A program made the translations under genes and the position numbers. Of a stretch of 64,000 nucleotides of DNA, positions 33,331 through 44,064 are shown piece after piece (the first letter of the stretch is position 1; every line of letters begins with the position of its first letter). The notes under the pieces are model-generated. The model had not been told where the DNA came from. It made no database searches and saw only the letters and a list, made by a program, of their open reading frames with translations. Where the stretch lies: the NCBI RefSeq assembly GCF_024323335.1, contig NC_066579.1:251217575-251281574 (forward strand). The letters run 5' to 3'. This DNA comes from Lathyrus oleraceus (taxonomy: Eukaryota; Streptophyta; Magnoliopsida; Fabales; Fabaceae).

Positions 33331-36300
33331 TAATAAATATTTTTCAAGTTTAAATACAGAAAACTTTATTTTGAAAAATAATAACTCGGTGCTTTAGAGC
33401 AAGAGTTCCAAACTTGAGAAGGAAAATCTTTCAGAAGCCTCTATAGACTATGATGATTTCATAAAGAAATATGACAAATCCTTCAGGAAATTTCTTGCTA
33501 GAAGCCTAAATATAAGTGTAATGGATTCAATGATTTATGGCGTAAGCAGAAATAAAACAAGAGGGATTGGTTATGATTCTGATGAAGAATCTACTTTTGA
33601 AAAAGATGATAAACCAAAAAATCTTCATTCCCATTTTGTCCCTTCTGGTAAATAAAATGGTGTTGTTCCTAAAGGTAAAAGCTTTTCAAAACCTAAGGCT
33701 AATGCAAAAGCTCACTCTCGTTTCAACTATGCATACATGTATGATTATCTTGCGCAGAAACCCAAGTTTGTTAAAAACTCTGGGAAGACTAACCAAAAAG
33801 GACCTAGAAAGTTATGGGTACCTAAGGATAAGATAGTTTATGTTGCAGACATCCTTAGTAGCGCAGTTAAGACACCAACCATGGTACTTGGACTCTGGAT
33901 GCTCGCGTCACATGATAGGAAGAATGCATATGTTCTAAAGCCTAGAACTTAAGCCTAGAGGCGTCGTTGGTTTTATAGGTGATCATAAAGGGAAGATCAT
34001 TGGCTCCGAAATAGTATGTAACATTTCTCTCACTTCTATTACTAATTTTTTATTAGTTGAAGGATTAATGCATAACCTTATGTCGATAAGTCAATTAAGT
34101 GACAATGGTTATGACATTGTTTTTAATCAAAATTTATGTAAAGTTGTCAGTTAAAAGGACGGCTTAGTTATTTTCAATGGAAAGAGAAAGAATAACATTT
34201 ACAAAATTAGACTTTCTGATTTAAAAAATTTAAATGTAAAATGTCTAATGTCTGTAAATGAAGATCAATGGAAGTGGCATTGACGATTGGGACATGTTAG
34301 CATGAGAAGGATATCTCAGCTAAATAAGCTTAATTTTCTCAGGGACCTGCCAAATCTGAAGTTTGCTTTCGATGCTCTTTATGAAGCATGTCAGAAAGGC
34401 AAGTTTTCTAAAACTTCTTTTAAAGCAACAAAAAAATGTCGTTTCTACCTCCAGACTATTAGAACTTATGCACATTGACCTCTTTGGACCAGTGAAAATT
34501 GCTTTTGTCAATGGTAAGAAGTATTGACTAGTCATTATTGATGACTATAGCATATGGACATGGGTTAAGTTTCTAAGACACAAGGATGAGTCACACTCTG
34601 TGTTTTCTACCTTCTGCTCTTAAGTGCAAAATGATAAGGATCTCAGAATTGTTAAAGTTAGAAGTGATCATGGTGGAGAATTTGAAAACAAAGATTTTGA
34701 AAAACTTTTTGATGAAAATGGAATTTCCCATAATTTCTCATGCCCTAGAACTCCACAACGAAATGGAGTTGTAGAGAGGAAGAATATGACTCTACAAGAA
34801 ATGGCCAGAACCATGATCAATGAGACTAATATGGCTAAGCACTTCTGGGCAGAGGCAGTCAACACAACATGTTGCATTCAAAACAGGATCTCTAAAATAC
34901 TTATTTTAGGTAATACTCCCTATGAATTGTGGAAGAACAAAAAACCCAACATTTCATATTTTCATCCTTTTGGACATGACTGCTTTATGTTGAAACACTA
35001 AGGATAATCTTAACAAGTTTGATTCTAAGGAACAAAAGTGTATTATGTTAGGATACTCTGAACGCTCTAGAGGATATAGAGTATAACACAAAAACACAAA
35101 TTATTGAGGAATCAATTCATGTTACATTTGATGATAAGCTTGACCATGAAAAGTCAAAGTTAGTTGAGAAGTTTGCAGATCTGGAGATCACCTATTCAGG
35201 TTCTGAAGGTAAAACTTCAGAAGAAAAAGATGTTGAGGCAAAAGACTCTAAAGTTACTCAACCAGAAGCTGTTGAAATTTAGACTCCTCTGAGAAAGCAC
35301 AACCAAAGATCCTCACACTCTGAATAATTGATTCCAGGAGATAAATTTGAACCATTCAGAACCAAATCCTTATTCAAACCTTATTAAGAGACACTTCCAG
35401 GTTTGGTGTCCCTGATAAATTTGATGAAGCACTTCTGGACATAAAGTGGATTTTGGCTATGCAAGAAAAACTCAATCAATTCTCCATAAATGACACGTGG
35501 AATCTTGTGCCAAGACCCAAAGGAATTCATGTCATTGGGTCATACTGGGTCTTTAGAAATAAGTTGGACGAACAAGGAGAGGTAGTAAGAAACAAGGCCA
35601 AATTGGTTGCACAAGGCTATAGTCAGCAAAAGGGGATTGACTATAATGATACCTTTGCAACAATTGTCAGGTCAGAGTTTATTCGTCTCTTAATTTCCTT
35701 TGTTGTTAAGGATAACATTATCTTGTATCCGATGGATGCTAAGAGTGCATTTCTGATGGTTACATAACCGAATAAGTACATATACACCAACCTCCTAGTT
35801 TTGAAAATTATAAAAACCCAGATTTTGTTTCCAAACTTAAGAAATCATTGTATGGTCTGAAATAAGCTCCTAGAGTATGGTATGAAAGACTAAGCAATTT
35901 TCTTTTAGAAAATGATTTCAATAGAGGGTAGGTTGATACAACTTTGTTCTGTAAAACATTCAAAAATTATTTCCTTGTTGTCAAAATCTATGTGGATGAT
36001 ATCATATTTTGTTCTGCTAATGCTTCTTTGTGCAGGGAATTTAATAAGTCTATACAAGCAAAATTTGAGATGAGTCTGATGGGAGAACTCAAGTTCTTTA
36101 TGAGAATTCAGATTAATCAAAGTCCAGGAGGAACATATATCCATTAGAATAAATATACTAAAGAAATTCTGAAGAAGTTTGATATCTCATAATGCAAGAT
36201 AGCAAAGACTCTTATGCATCATACATGTATCCTTGAGAAGGATGAGGTAAATGCAAAGGTAGAGCAAAAGGTATACGGAGGTATGATTGGTTCTCTCTTA

Positions 36301-36938
36301 TACATAACTGCTTCTAGACCTAAAATTTTGTTTAGTATCTATTTGTGTGCTCGCTTGTGAATCATATCCTAGAGAATCCCACTTAACAGCCGTTAAGAGG
36401 ATCGTCAGGTATCTGAAAGGTACTATTAACATTGGCTTGAGTTATAGAAAATTAAAAGAGTATAAGCTAGTGGGTTATTGTGATGCTTATTATGCTGGAG
36501 ATAGACTTGAAAGAAAAAGCACTTTTGGAAGTTGCCAGTTTCTAGGAGACAACTTGATCTCAGGTCCAGCAAGAGACAATCAACCATATCACTATCAACT
36601 GCTGAAGCTAAATACATTGCAGCTTCTAGATGCAACACTCAAATGCTCTAGATGAAAAGTCAGCTAGAAGATTTTCAGATATATATGGGAATAACATTCC
36701 TATTCTCTGTGATAATACATATGTTATTTGTTTATCTAAAAATCCAATTTTACATTCTAGATCTAAACATATTGAGATAAAACATCACTTTATATATGAC
36801 TATGTTCAGAAGGGAATTTTAAACTTAAAATTTATTGATACAAACCATTAATGGGCTGATATCTTTACAAAACCCCTTGCTGAAGATAGACTTGTTTTCA
36901 TTCTGAAGAATTTAAAAATGGATTTATGTCCAGAATGA
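33331..36938 (+). pseudogene. pol: Pol of the SIRE-like element: integrase, RT, RNase H
   Basis: Integrase is readable with the gag-pre-integrase stretch (GHVSMRRISQLNKLN at 34288), HIDLFGPV near 34470, VRSDHGGEFENKDF at 34650 and NGVVERKNMTLQEMART at 34764, keeping D, D and E. RT starts near 35453 (NDTWNLVPRPKG, YWVFRNKLDEQGEVVRNKAK, PMDAKSAFL) and its YVDDIIF box is near 35990 after a frameshift. RNase H (YLKGTINIGLSY, GYCDAYYAG at 36472) has the usual catalytic SDADYAG changed to CDAYYAG. End near 36938 (KNLKMDLCPE). At least a dozen stops and several frameshifts are present. Confidence 0.88.
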
Positions 36939-37399
36939 AAAAGATGATTACCTCAGAATGTTTAATTTATGATAATGGTTTAATGAGACTCTGAGATATT
37001 TTGACTCTGAATATTTGAGTCTTCTAAAGTGAGAAGGTTTCATAAGTGCATAAGTATCCAGTGAAAACTTGTTTGATTAAACGTTTTATCTTCTGGATAC
37101 TGAATAGTTTTTGTATTAATTAGATGTTAATCAGTCTTGGTTAGTGGAACAGTTTTAAAGATAACTATCTTAGAAAACCGAACCGCTTATGAACGGTTGA
37201 GTAACACATTGGATGAATAAATGTCTTTGGATTAGGTAAAATCTTTACGCTTTACCCCTTGTCGGATTTTATGCATTATTCAAGATTTTATTCTTGATTG
37301 CAAAACCCTTATATAAACCCATTTCACTCACTTGACACACTTTCGCTACATTCACTTCCTGCACTTTCTCTCTTTTAAGCCTAAAAACTCTCTACAACC
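36939..37399 (+). other. Post-pol region of the SIRE-like element
   Basis: AT-rich sequence with a TATATAAA-like box near 37310 followed by a pyrimidine-rich stretch with TTCACTTCCTGC and CTTTCTCTC. It does not match the element's 5' LTR. In SIRE elements an additional ORF can follow pol; any such ORF would begin beyond the Ogre B insertion and is not visible. Confidence 0.5.
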
Positions 37400-38749
37400 T
37401 GTAGCGGTAAATTCATGACCATTGAGCTATGGATAAACCCGATGTCAATTGAAAATTCAGAGTCGCCACCACGCCTTATTTGTTTCCAAAGAAAAAGGGA
37501 AAAGTACGAACAAAACCCAAAGATGAGAAGGTTTCAAATGAAAACTAATAAAATGTCAGAGATTACAGGTAAGGGGGTTGGTTACACAGAGGGAAGGTAT
37601 TAGCACCCAAAGTGTCCTAGGTACTCCTAGGGAGCCCTTTTTTGTGTACAAGTGTTTTTGGTTGAAAAGATGTTTGATAAAGAATGGAATGGGTGAACGA
37701 GAAAAGAATTCATTAATTATATTTTTGTGTTTGACAAGACCTCCGGTCTTATGCCTACGTACCAACATAAAATGAGGGATCAAAACCCCGTAGTTCGTGG
37801 TAAAAATTTCAAAGAAGTTTATGAGTTTATTTTAATAAAAGTTTAGCAGAGAAAGACACAAAGATACCCACAAATTTGAATGGGGTTGTTAGTTTTTTTT
37901 TTGTCTTTTTGAAATTAAAGTCAATATGGTTAAGTTCATTCACAAGTTTGATTAAGAAAAGTTTAAAAATTCAATGGCATAAGGCCAATGTTTCTAATCA
38001 TTAAAACATGTATAAGTTGAAAATACCAACAAAGAAAGTTTTGAAAGGATGGAGAGATTTTGAAATTAAAGAAATGGGAGGAGATGAAGGTATTATCCTA
38101 GACAAAAATTAAAAGTTAAGAGTTGAAAAGATCTGACCAATGGGATGCAATCCACATGACAAGAATGTCAGATAAAAACCCATTTTCCTTTGGACTTTTG
38201 AGCAAGCAACAAGCATAAGAAATATCCAAGCAATTAATCATGAAGACCAAGGCATCAAATAAAGATAGCCATAATATCCAAGCAAGCACTCCAATAGCTA
38301 GCAGTCTTCTATGTCTTCCAATGTATTAAATGAAAATATTCCTTGGCAAATTCTCAGAAACAATCATCAAACATAAATAATAATAACAGTATAACAATTT
38401 AAGCATAGAGGCAAAGTAACAGATGAACCAATGGAACTCAAGGTTTGCATCATATGAAAGGAAAGTCCAGGATATCTCAGTCTCAAATAGTGGCATTGGC
38501 TAAGTCCTCGAAGCATAGGGAAGTTGCCTACTCTAAGTCCAAAAGTTCAGATCAAGTCCTATAGTCCACCAACATATTTTTTAAAGTTTTTATTGTTATT
38601 AGGTATTTTAAGGTCCTAAGACCACAAACTGAACAAAATTACAAGCACACAATCTATACAACCACAAGATATGACTCAAGTGTGCAAAAATGAAAATGAT
38701 TGAAACATAAAAATCTTGCATGAAATGTAAATGACAATGAATGATAAAC
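37400..38749 (-). repeat. Ogre B 3' LTR, left fragment
   Basis: Starts TGTAGCGGTAAATTC and follows 4917 to about 6284 of Ogre A with the same block order and moderate divergence. It ends at TGATAAAC where the Athila-1 LTR begins. The LTR part equivalent to about 6285-8505 of Ogre A is missing here. Confidence 0.92.
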
Positions 38750-38951
38750 TGATAATGCAAAAACATATTGTATTTTTGGCTCCATATGCATTGCTTTTTA
38801 CCCGATTGACACTTATTATTACGCAGTATTTCATGTTTATTGCAGGTATTTATCGATTAAAAGGTTTACCGCAAGCAAAATGGAAAATAGCAAAAAGGAA
38901 AGAAAAAGGAAGAAAAAGAGAAGAAAGTGAAGCTTTCAAAAGGATAATGGG

Positions 38952-39172
38952 CCACCAAAGCAAATGGGCTTGTGGCGTCCATTATCCAAGGAGTGTGGCG
39001 CCTGCCACATTGGCCCAAGAGGTGGGTGGTGCCCGCCACCAGCCCTTGAGAAGTGTATTTCTGTTGCTACAAAGGTGGCGCTCGCCACTCATTAAGAAGC
39101 TAGGGTTGTGGCAACCGCCACAACCTAGTCTTCCACTATTTTCTCCACTTTTTTAGCCACGGTTGCCACCAC
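38952..39172 (+). repeat. GTGGCG/CGCCAC inverted-repeat cluster upstream of the Athila-1 TATA box
   Basis: Successive hairpin-capable units: GTGGCGCCTGCCAC at 38995-39008, GGTGGTGCCCGCCACC at 39025-39040, GTGGCGCTCGCCAC at 39075-39088 (perfect 6-bp arms), and at 39104-39125 arms GGTTGTGGC and GCCACAACC (9 bp, perfect, 4-base loop). A further GCCACGGTTGCCACC is at 39156-39170. The cluster is GC-rich within an AT-rich LTR. Confidence 0.85.
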
Positions 39173-39202
39173 CTTGCTACATTTTAGGGATTGAGGAAAA
39201 GA

Positions 39203-39209
39203 TATAAAA
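39203..39209 (+). promoter_or_regulatory. TATA box of the Athila-1 LTR
   Basis: TATAAAA in the context GAAAAGATATAAAAGTG, about 30 bp after the inverted-repeat cluster and followed by a CT-rich stretch (CTCTCTCTTCTTCC), a plausible initiation region. Confidence 0.7.
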
Positions 39210-40235
39210 GTGTACCTCTCAGACTCCCAGATCTCTCTCTTCTTCCAGTTTTCAAGTTTACGCTTAATTTTATTCTGCACTATTTTTCTTTTAGTTTTCT
39301 AGGCAGTTTCTTATCTTGTAAAAGTGATAGCTTATCCACATTAGGGACTATTACGGTGTATTATTTTTACGTATTTGGGATTCAATTGTAAGGGTTATTC
39401 ATTGCCAAAGCTTGCCAGAATTATTTTAATCGAAGATTCAAGATTCAGTTTCAGTTCTTATATTGCAATCCATGTTTTATTTTGATTACTGTTTTATTTA
39501 TTTATGCCTTATTGAATGTTTAATTTCCCAAATACCATGTCTGTTACCGGATCCATGTCCGAATAAACCCTTAGGCAGTATGTAAAGACCGTCAAAACGA
39601 CGAGATTCAATAAATAATTGGTGTTAGTTTTTATAAAACGTATTTTTCCGTTTTTAGTTTCTTATTTTAATCAAACTGTTTTTCGTACGAGAGTAGAAAA
39701 CAAACTAAGGTTACAGTCAACAAGAACGAGAGTTTGAGATTTTAACCAGATAGATGAAACTAGGCCTTAATCCTAAACACATCGAGAGCACTTTAGGATT
39801 AATTAGACTTTATTTATATTCAAAAATTACTTTTAAATTCAAAATGAGACCGCGAGAGCCAAGCATTCTGGTTTAGGAGTATGGTCAAAGTCAATAAAAA
39901 CGAGAGTGTGAGACTAAGTCCTTTCTATAAATAATTTTTATTGAAGAATATTTTAACCAATAAGATTTCACCAACTATCTATCGAATCCCCGAATTTTGA
40001 TGTATTACATACCGATATCCCCTATATCCCATATCTTTATTTCTATTTACGTTATAATTATTTCTCTTCATCCCTCCAATCATAGATCAATCATCAGCCT
40101 TATATTTACATAGCAACCTTAGACCATTATACGTTCGATTATTAGTCCTTGTGGGTTCGATAATCTTTAAAACTACGCGATAGGATTGTGCACTTGCAGT
40201 CATGATTCACATAGACTTACAAAGTAGCGATCAAG

Positions 40236-40258
40236 TTTTTGGCGCTGTTGTCGGGGAC
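40236..40258 (+). other. Primer-binding site of Athila-1
   Basis: TTTTTGGCGCTGTTGTCGGGG lies directly after the LTR. Athila elements carry TGGCGCCGTTGCCGGGGA here, taken as complementary to tRNA-Asp; this copy has T for C at a few sites. Confidence 0.85.
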
Positions 40259-40344
40259 TAATTTAGTCGATATCGTAACTCTAGCGTTACCCAGTATAAA
40301 CTAAGGAAAACAATTCTTTTACCCTTTCTACATCTGTCGAGTGT

Positions 40345-42060
40345 ATGCCAAGTACTCGCTCTCAAGGCGAGAAATTAAAGCTACAATTCGACAAACCCGA
40401 GCGTTATCTTAGATTAGAACGCCAGATACGAGACTTGATACGGGAACATCGTATCAAGCTAAATCCTCCTGATCCTAACATTCCTACTTCTGAATCAGTT
40501 GTTCAACCAAAGATGGCCGAACCAGTGCAAAACCGTCCTCTTAAGTATTATACAATCCCTTCGCAGGATGAACCTCATAACAGCATCGTTGCCTCTGCGA
40601 TCGAAGCCAACAATTTCGAGCTAAAACCCTCACTATTGTCAGCCATACAGCAAAACCAGTTTTCAGGTAGTCCGATGAAGGACCCGAACCTACACTTGTC
40701 AGTATTTTTGTAATACACAGACACAGTGAAAGCCTAATGGTGTCAACTCAGAATCTATAAGACTCTGTCTTTTCCCATTTTCATTAAGAGATAGAGCTAG
40801 AGCTTGGCTCTAGTCTCTACCATCCAACTCTGTCACTACGTGTAACGAGTTGAAGAAAGTCTTCTTAGCCCGATATTTCCCACCTAGTAAGACGGCTATG
40901 CTAAGAGCCCAAATAAATGGATTTAAACAAAAGGATAATGAATCACTTTTTGAAGCTTGGGAGAGATACAAAGACATGATGAGGCTATGCCCATATCACG
41001 TTCTAGAAGAATGGCTGATCATTCACACCTTTTATAACGGTCTCTTGTACAATACAAGATTGACAATAGACGCCGCCACAGGTGGCACACTGATGGATAA
41101 ACCATACAACGAGGCCTATCAACTCATCGAAAGTATGGCTCAGAATCATTACCAATGGGGAAGCGAAAGAACCTCTATAGAGAAACCTCAACCGAATGGC
41201 GGCATGTAGGAATTAATTAGTCTTGAACATGTCAACGCCAAGGTAGATGCCCCGATACAGAAGATAGACAACTTGACCATAACACCAACAACCACCGTGG
41301 CTGCCGTAGCACCAAACTGTGAGATATGTGGAGTTCAAGGGCATACTGCCCCAGAATGTCAACTCTTGACAGGAACCTCCAATGACCAGGTGAACTATGC
41401 TCAAGGAAACCTCTACTCAAATACCTATAACCCAGGTTGGAAGAACCATCCTAACTTCTCATACAAAAATAATAATGCATTGTATGCACCTAACCAAGCA
41501 CCTGCTGTACCACTAGGATATCAAAAAGCTGCCACAAATACTCAAAATGCTCCTAGGAAATCAAACTTAGAAATAATGATGGAAAACTTTATAGCTACCC
41601 GAGCCCAAACAAATAAAGATTTCTTAAATCAAAACATACACACTAGTGAGTAAATTAAGCATTTAGCAAACAAGGTAGACACATTAGCCACCCATAACAA
41701 AATGTTGGAAACACAAATCTCACAAGTGGCTCAACAACAAGAACCTACCGCTGCTCCTGCATGCACATTTCCTGGACAACCGCAACCAAACCCGAAAGGT
41801 CATGCAAATGCTATTATACTATGAAGTGGGAAAGAACTAGATGGACCGACCGACCCTAGAACTCAAAACCCATCCATGCATCAAGACCCAGGTAAGGTAA
41901 CTGAGAAGGAAGACGAACAAGAGGAAGATAAAAACGAAGAGGCCGTAGAGAAAGAAGAACCTTATGTGCCTCCGCCACCGTATAAACCCCCTATCCCTTA
42001 TCCTTAAAGACTTGTTAAATCTAAAAGTGTAGTGCAATTTAAAAAATTATAGAGCTTCTA
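40345..42060 (+). pseudogene. gag: Athila-1 gag
   Basis: MPSTRSQGEKLKL at 40345 opens the N-terminal part, closed by a TAA at 40711. The gag core resumes at 40850 (KKVFLARYFPPSKTAMLRAQINGFKQ, ESLFEAWERYKDMMRLCP, HTFYNGL). A well-formed zinc knuckle CEICGVQGHTAPEC (CX2CX4HX4C) is at 41319-41360. Further stops lie at 41207, 41651, 41822 and 42005. A proline/acid-rich stretch near 41880-41990 leads to protease. Non-functional; it would have packed the genomic RNA. Confidence 0.88.
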
Positions 42061-42900
42061 AAACAATTGAATATCACAATACCCTTTACAGAAGCGATAA
42101 CTCAAATGCCCTCATATGCTAAGTTTCTCAAAGAAATCTTATCTAACAAGAAAAAGATAAAGGATAACGAAACCGTTACACTTACTGCTGAGTGTAGCAC
42201 CATAATACAAAATAATATGCCTCCTAAGCTGAAATGCCCAGGTAGTTTCTCCATACCCTGTGTAATCGGAAAGTTTGTCATCGACAAAGCTTTATGCGAC
42301 TTAGGCGCCAGTATTAGTTTAATGCCCTTGTCCATATGCGAAAGGCTAAAAATGGGAGAACTAAGACCTACGAGGATGTCCGTACAACTTGCAGACCGTT
42401 CTGTTAAATTTCCCGTAGGTATGCTAGAAAACATTCCTGTGCGCATAGGACAATTCTATATTCCTACAGATTTTATAATCATGGATATAAAAGAGGATTC
42501 CAACATCCCTATCATATTATGAAGACCATTCCTAGCCACAACCGGAGCTATTATAGATGTTAAGAAAGGAAATCTAACTTTCGAAGTTAGTGAGGAAAAA
42601 GTCGAGTTCATTTTGACGCAATTGCTAAAGGCACCAGCTATAGACGACACCTGTTGTCTGATAGATGTCATCGACGAAGGAATAAGAGAGATGGAGAATG
42701 AACAAACATCATACTCCGAAATTCTGAAAATTCCAAGGCCTCTTACTTTTTAAGATGAAAGTTTAAGTAAGGAATACCAAGATGACAGCCTAAGCGAATG
42801 CCTAGAACTAACGCCCGATCATATCCCTTGCCCAAAGAAACCAGCCCTAGAACTTAAGACGTTACCCAAAACCTAAGGTACGAATTCCTAAACACTAAAC
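42061..42900 (+). pseudogene. Athila-1 protease
   Basis: Athila-type aspartic protease with ALCDLGASISLMPLSICERL near 42290, VQLADRSVKFPVGMLENIPV near 42385, and DFIIMDIKED. The expected LGRPFLATTGAIID follows, interrupted by a TGA at 42520 in place of the GGA of LGRP. The downstream linker is broken by TAA stops near 42751 and 42874. Confidence 0.85.
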
Positions 42901-44064
42901 TTGAGTGACCTGTAATAGTAAATGCAGACTTAGGGCAGATAGAGACCGAAAATCTTCTACACGTTTTGAGAAAATACCCAACTGTTTAAGGCTATAATAT
43001 CTCAGATCTAAAAGGAATAAGCCCTTCCATATGCATGCATCACATAATGCTAGAGGAAGATAGTAAGACCTCTAGAGAACACCAAAGAAGGAAAAATCCT
43101 ATTCTGAGTGATGTAGTAAAGAAAGAAGTGCAAAAGCTGTTAGAAACAGGTATTATCTACCCAATATCCGATAGTCAATGAGTCAGCCTAGTACATGTCG
43201 TACCAAAGAAGGGAGGAAACACAGTTGTTAACAATGAAAAAGGAGAATTTATAGCATAAAGAGTAGTTACTGGAAGTAGAATGTGTATTGCCTATAGAAA
43301 ATTAAACAAAGCCACTCGAAAGGATCATTTTCCTTTACCATTTATCGATTAAATGCTTGAAAGATTGGCTAAGCATTCTCACTTCTGCTACCTAGACGGT
43401 TATTCGGGATTCTTCCAAATTCCTATTCATCCCGACGACCAAGATAAAACGACCTTCACATGCCCCTATGGTACATTCGCCTACCGACGAATGCCATTCG
43501 GACTGTGTAACGCTCTCGCAACATTCCAAAGATGCATGATGTTAATTTTCACTGATTTCATAGATGACATCATAGAAGTCTTCATGGACGATTTCTCCGT
43601 ATGCGGACAGAGCTTTGAAGGCTGCTTACCGAATCTTGAAATGGTACTAAAAAGATGCGCAAAAGTGAACCTAGTGCTAAACTGGGAAAAATGCCATTTC
43701 ATGGTTTGACAAGGAATCGTGCTCGGACACATAGTATCCAACAAGGGGATTGAAGTCGACAAGGCCAAAATAGAAGTTATAGAAAACCTCCAGCCTCCGA
43801 AAACCGTAAGAGAAATACGAAGCTTCTTAGGACACGCCGGTTTCTATCGGTGGTTCATTAAAGATTTCTCAAAAATCACCAAACCACTGACTGGCTTATT
43901 GATGAAAGACGCCGAATTCATCTTTGACGACAAATGCCTAGCAGCATTTCAACAACTAAAAACAACTCTTATTACCGCACCTATCATACAACCACCCGAT
44001 TGGAGATTACCTTTTGAAATCATGTGTGGCGCTAGTGACTATGCTGTAGGCGCAATGGTTGCTT
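42901..44064 (+). pseudogene. pol: Athila-1 reverse transcriptase, cut at the start of RNase H
   Basis: Readable: QRRKNPILSDVVKKEVQKLLE (43085), [12 protein letters not shown] (43195), [11 protein letters not shown] (43320), YLDGYSGFFQIPIHPDDQDKTTFTCPYG, the active-site box [10 protein letters not shown] near 43580, GFYRWFIKDFSKI, ending [10 protein letters not shown]. Stops at about 43180, 43256, 43350 and 43707 inactivate it. No RNase H beyond its first motif and no integrase: the element is truncated at the junction with Athila-2. Confidence 0.88.

Larger units (their letters stand above)
31013..37399 (+). mobile_element. SIRE/Maximus-like Ty1/copia element, interrupted on the right by Ogre B
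   Basis: 5' LTR, initiator-Met-type primer site, gag, integrase, RT and RNase H occur in copia order on the plus strand. The gag reading with acidic serine-rich tail (SESESDSEDIF) and the LTR with a run of C near its 3' end suit the SIRE/Maximus group common in legumes. About 460 bp after pol remain before Ogre B begins at 37400. The 3' LTR lies outside the window. Confidence 0.88.
38750..40233 (+). repeat. Athila-1 5' LTR (1484 bp)
   Basis: Runs from TGATAATGCAAA to GCGATCA, followed three bases later by the primer site. A CpG-rich inverted-repeat cluster (38952-39172) precedes TATAAAA at 39203-39209. An open reading across 38731-39156 is LTR sequence, not a gene. Confidence 0.82.
38750..44064 (+). 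mobile_element. Athila-1: 5' half of an Athila-type gypsy element
   Basis: 5' LTR, primer site, gag, protease and RT are present. The element stops within the first RNase H motif (ASDYAVGA) at about 44064 and is followed directly by leader/gag sequence of Athila-2. Its LTR family (TGATAATGC start) is different from the Athila-2 3' LTR, so the two halves are not one element. Confidence 0.85.

Noticed and set aside
38731..39156. 141-codon open reading with hydrophobic start
   Set aside because: It lies across the Ogre/Athila LTR boundary and through the inverted-repeat cluster, so it is LTR sequence.
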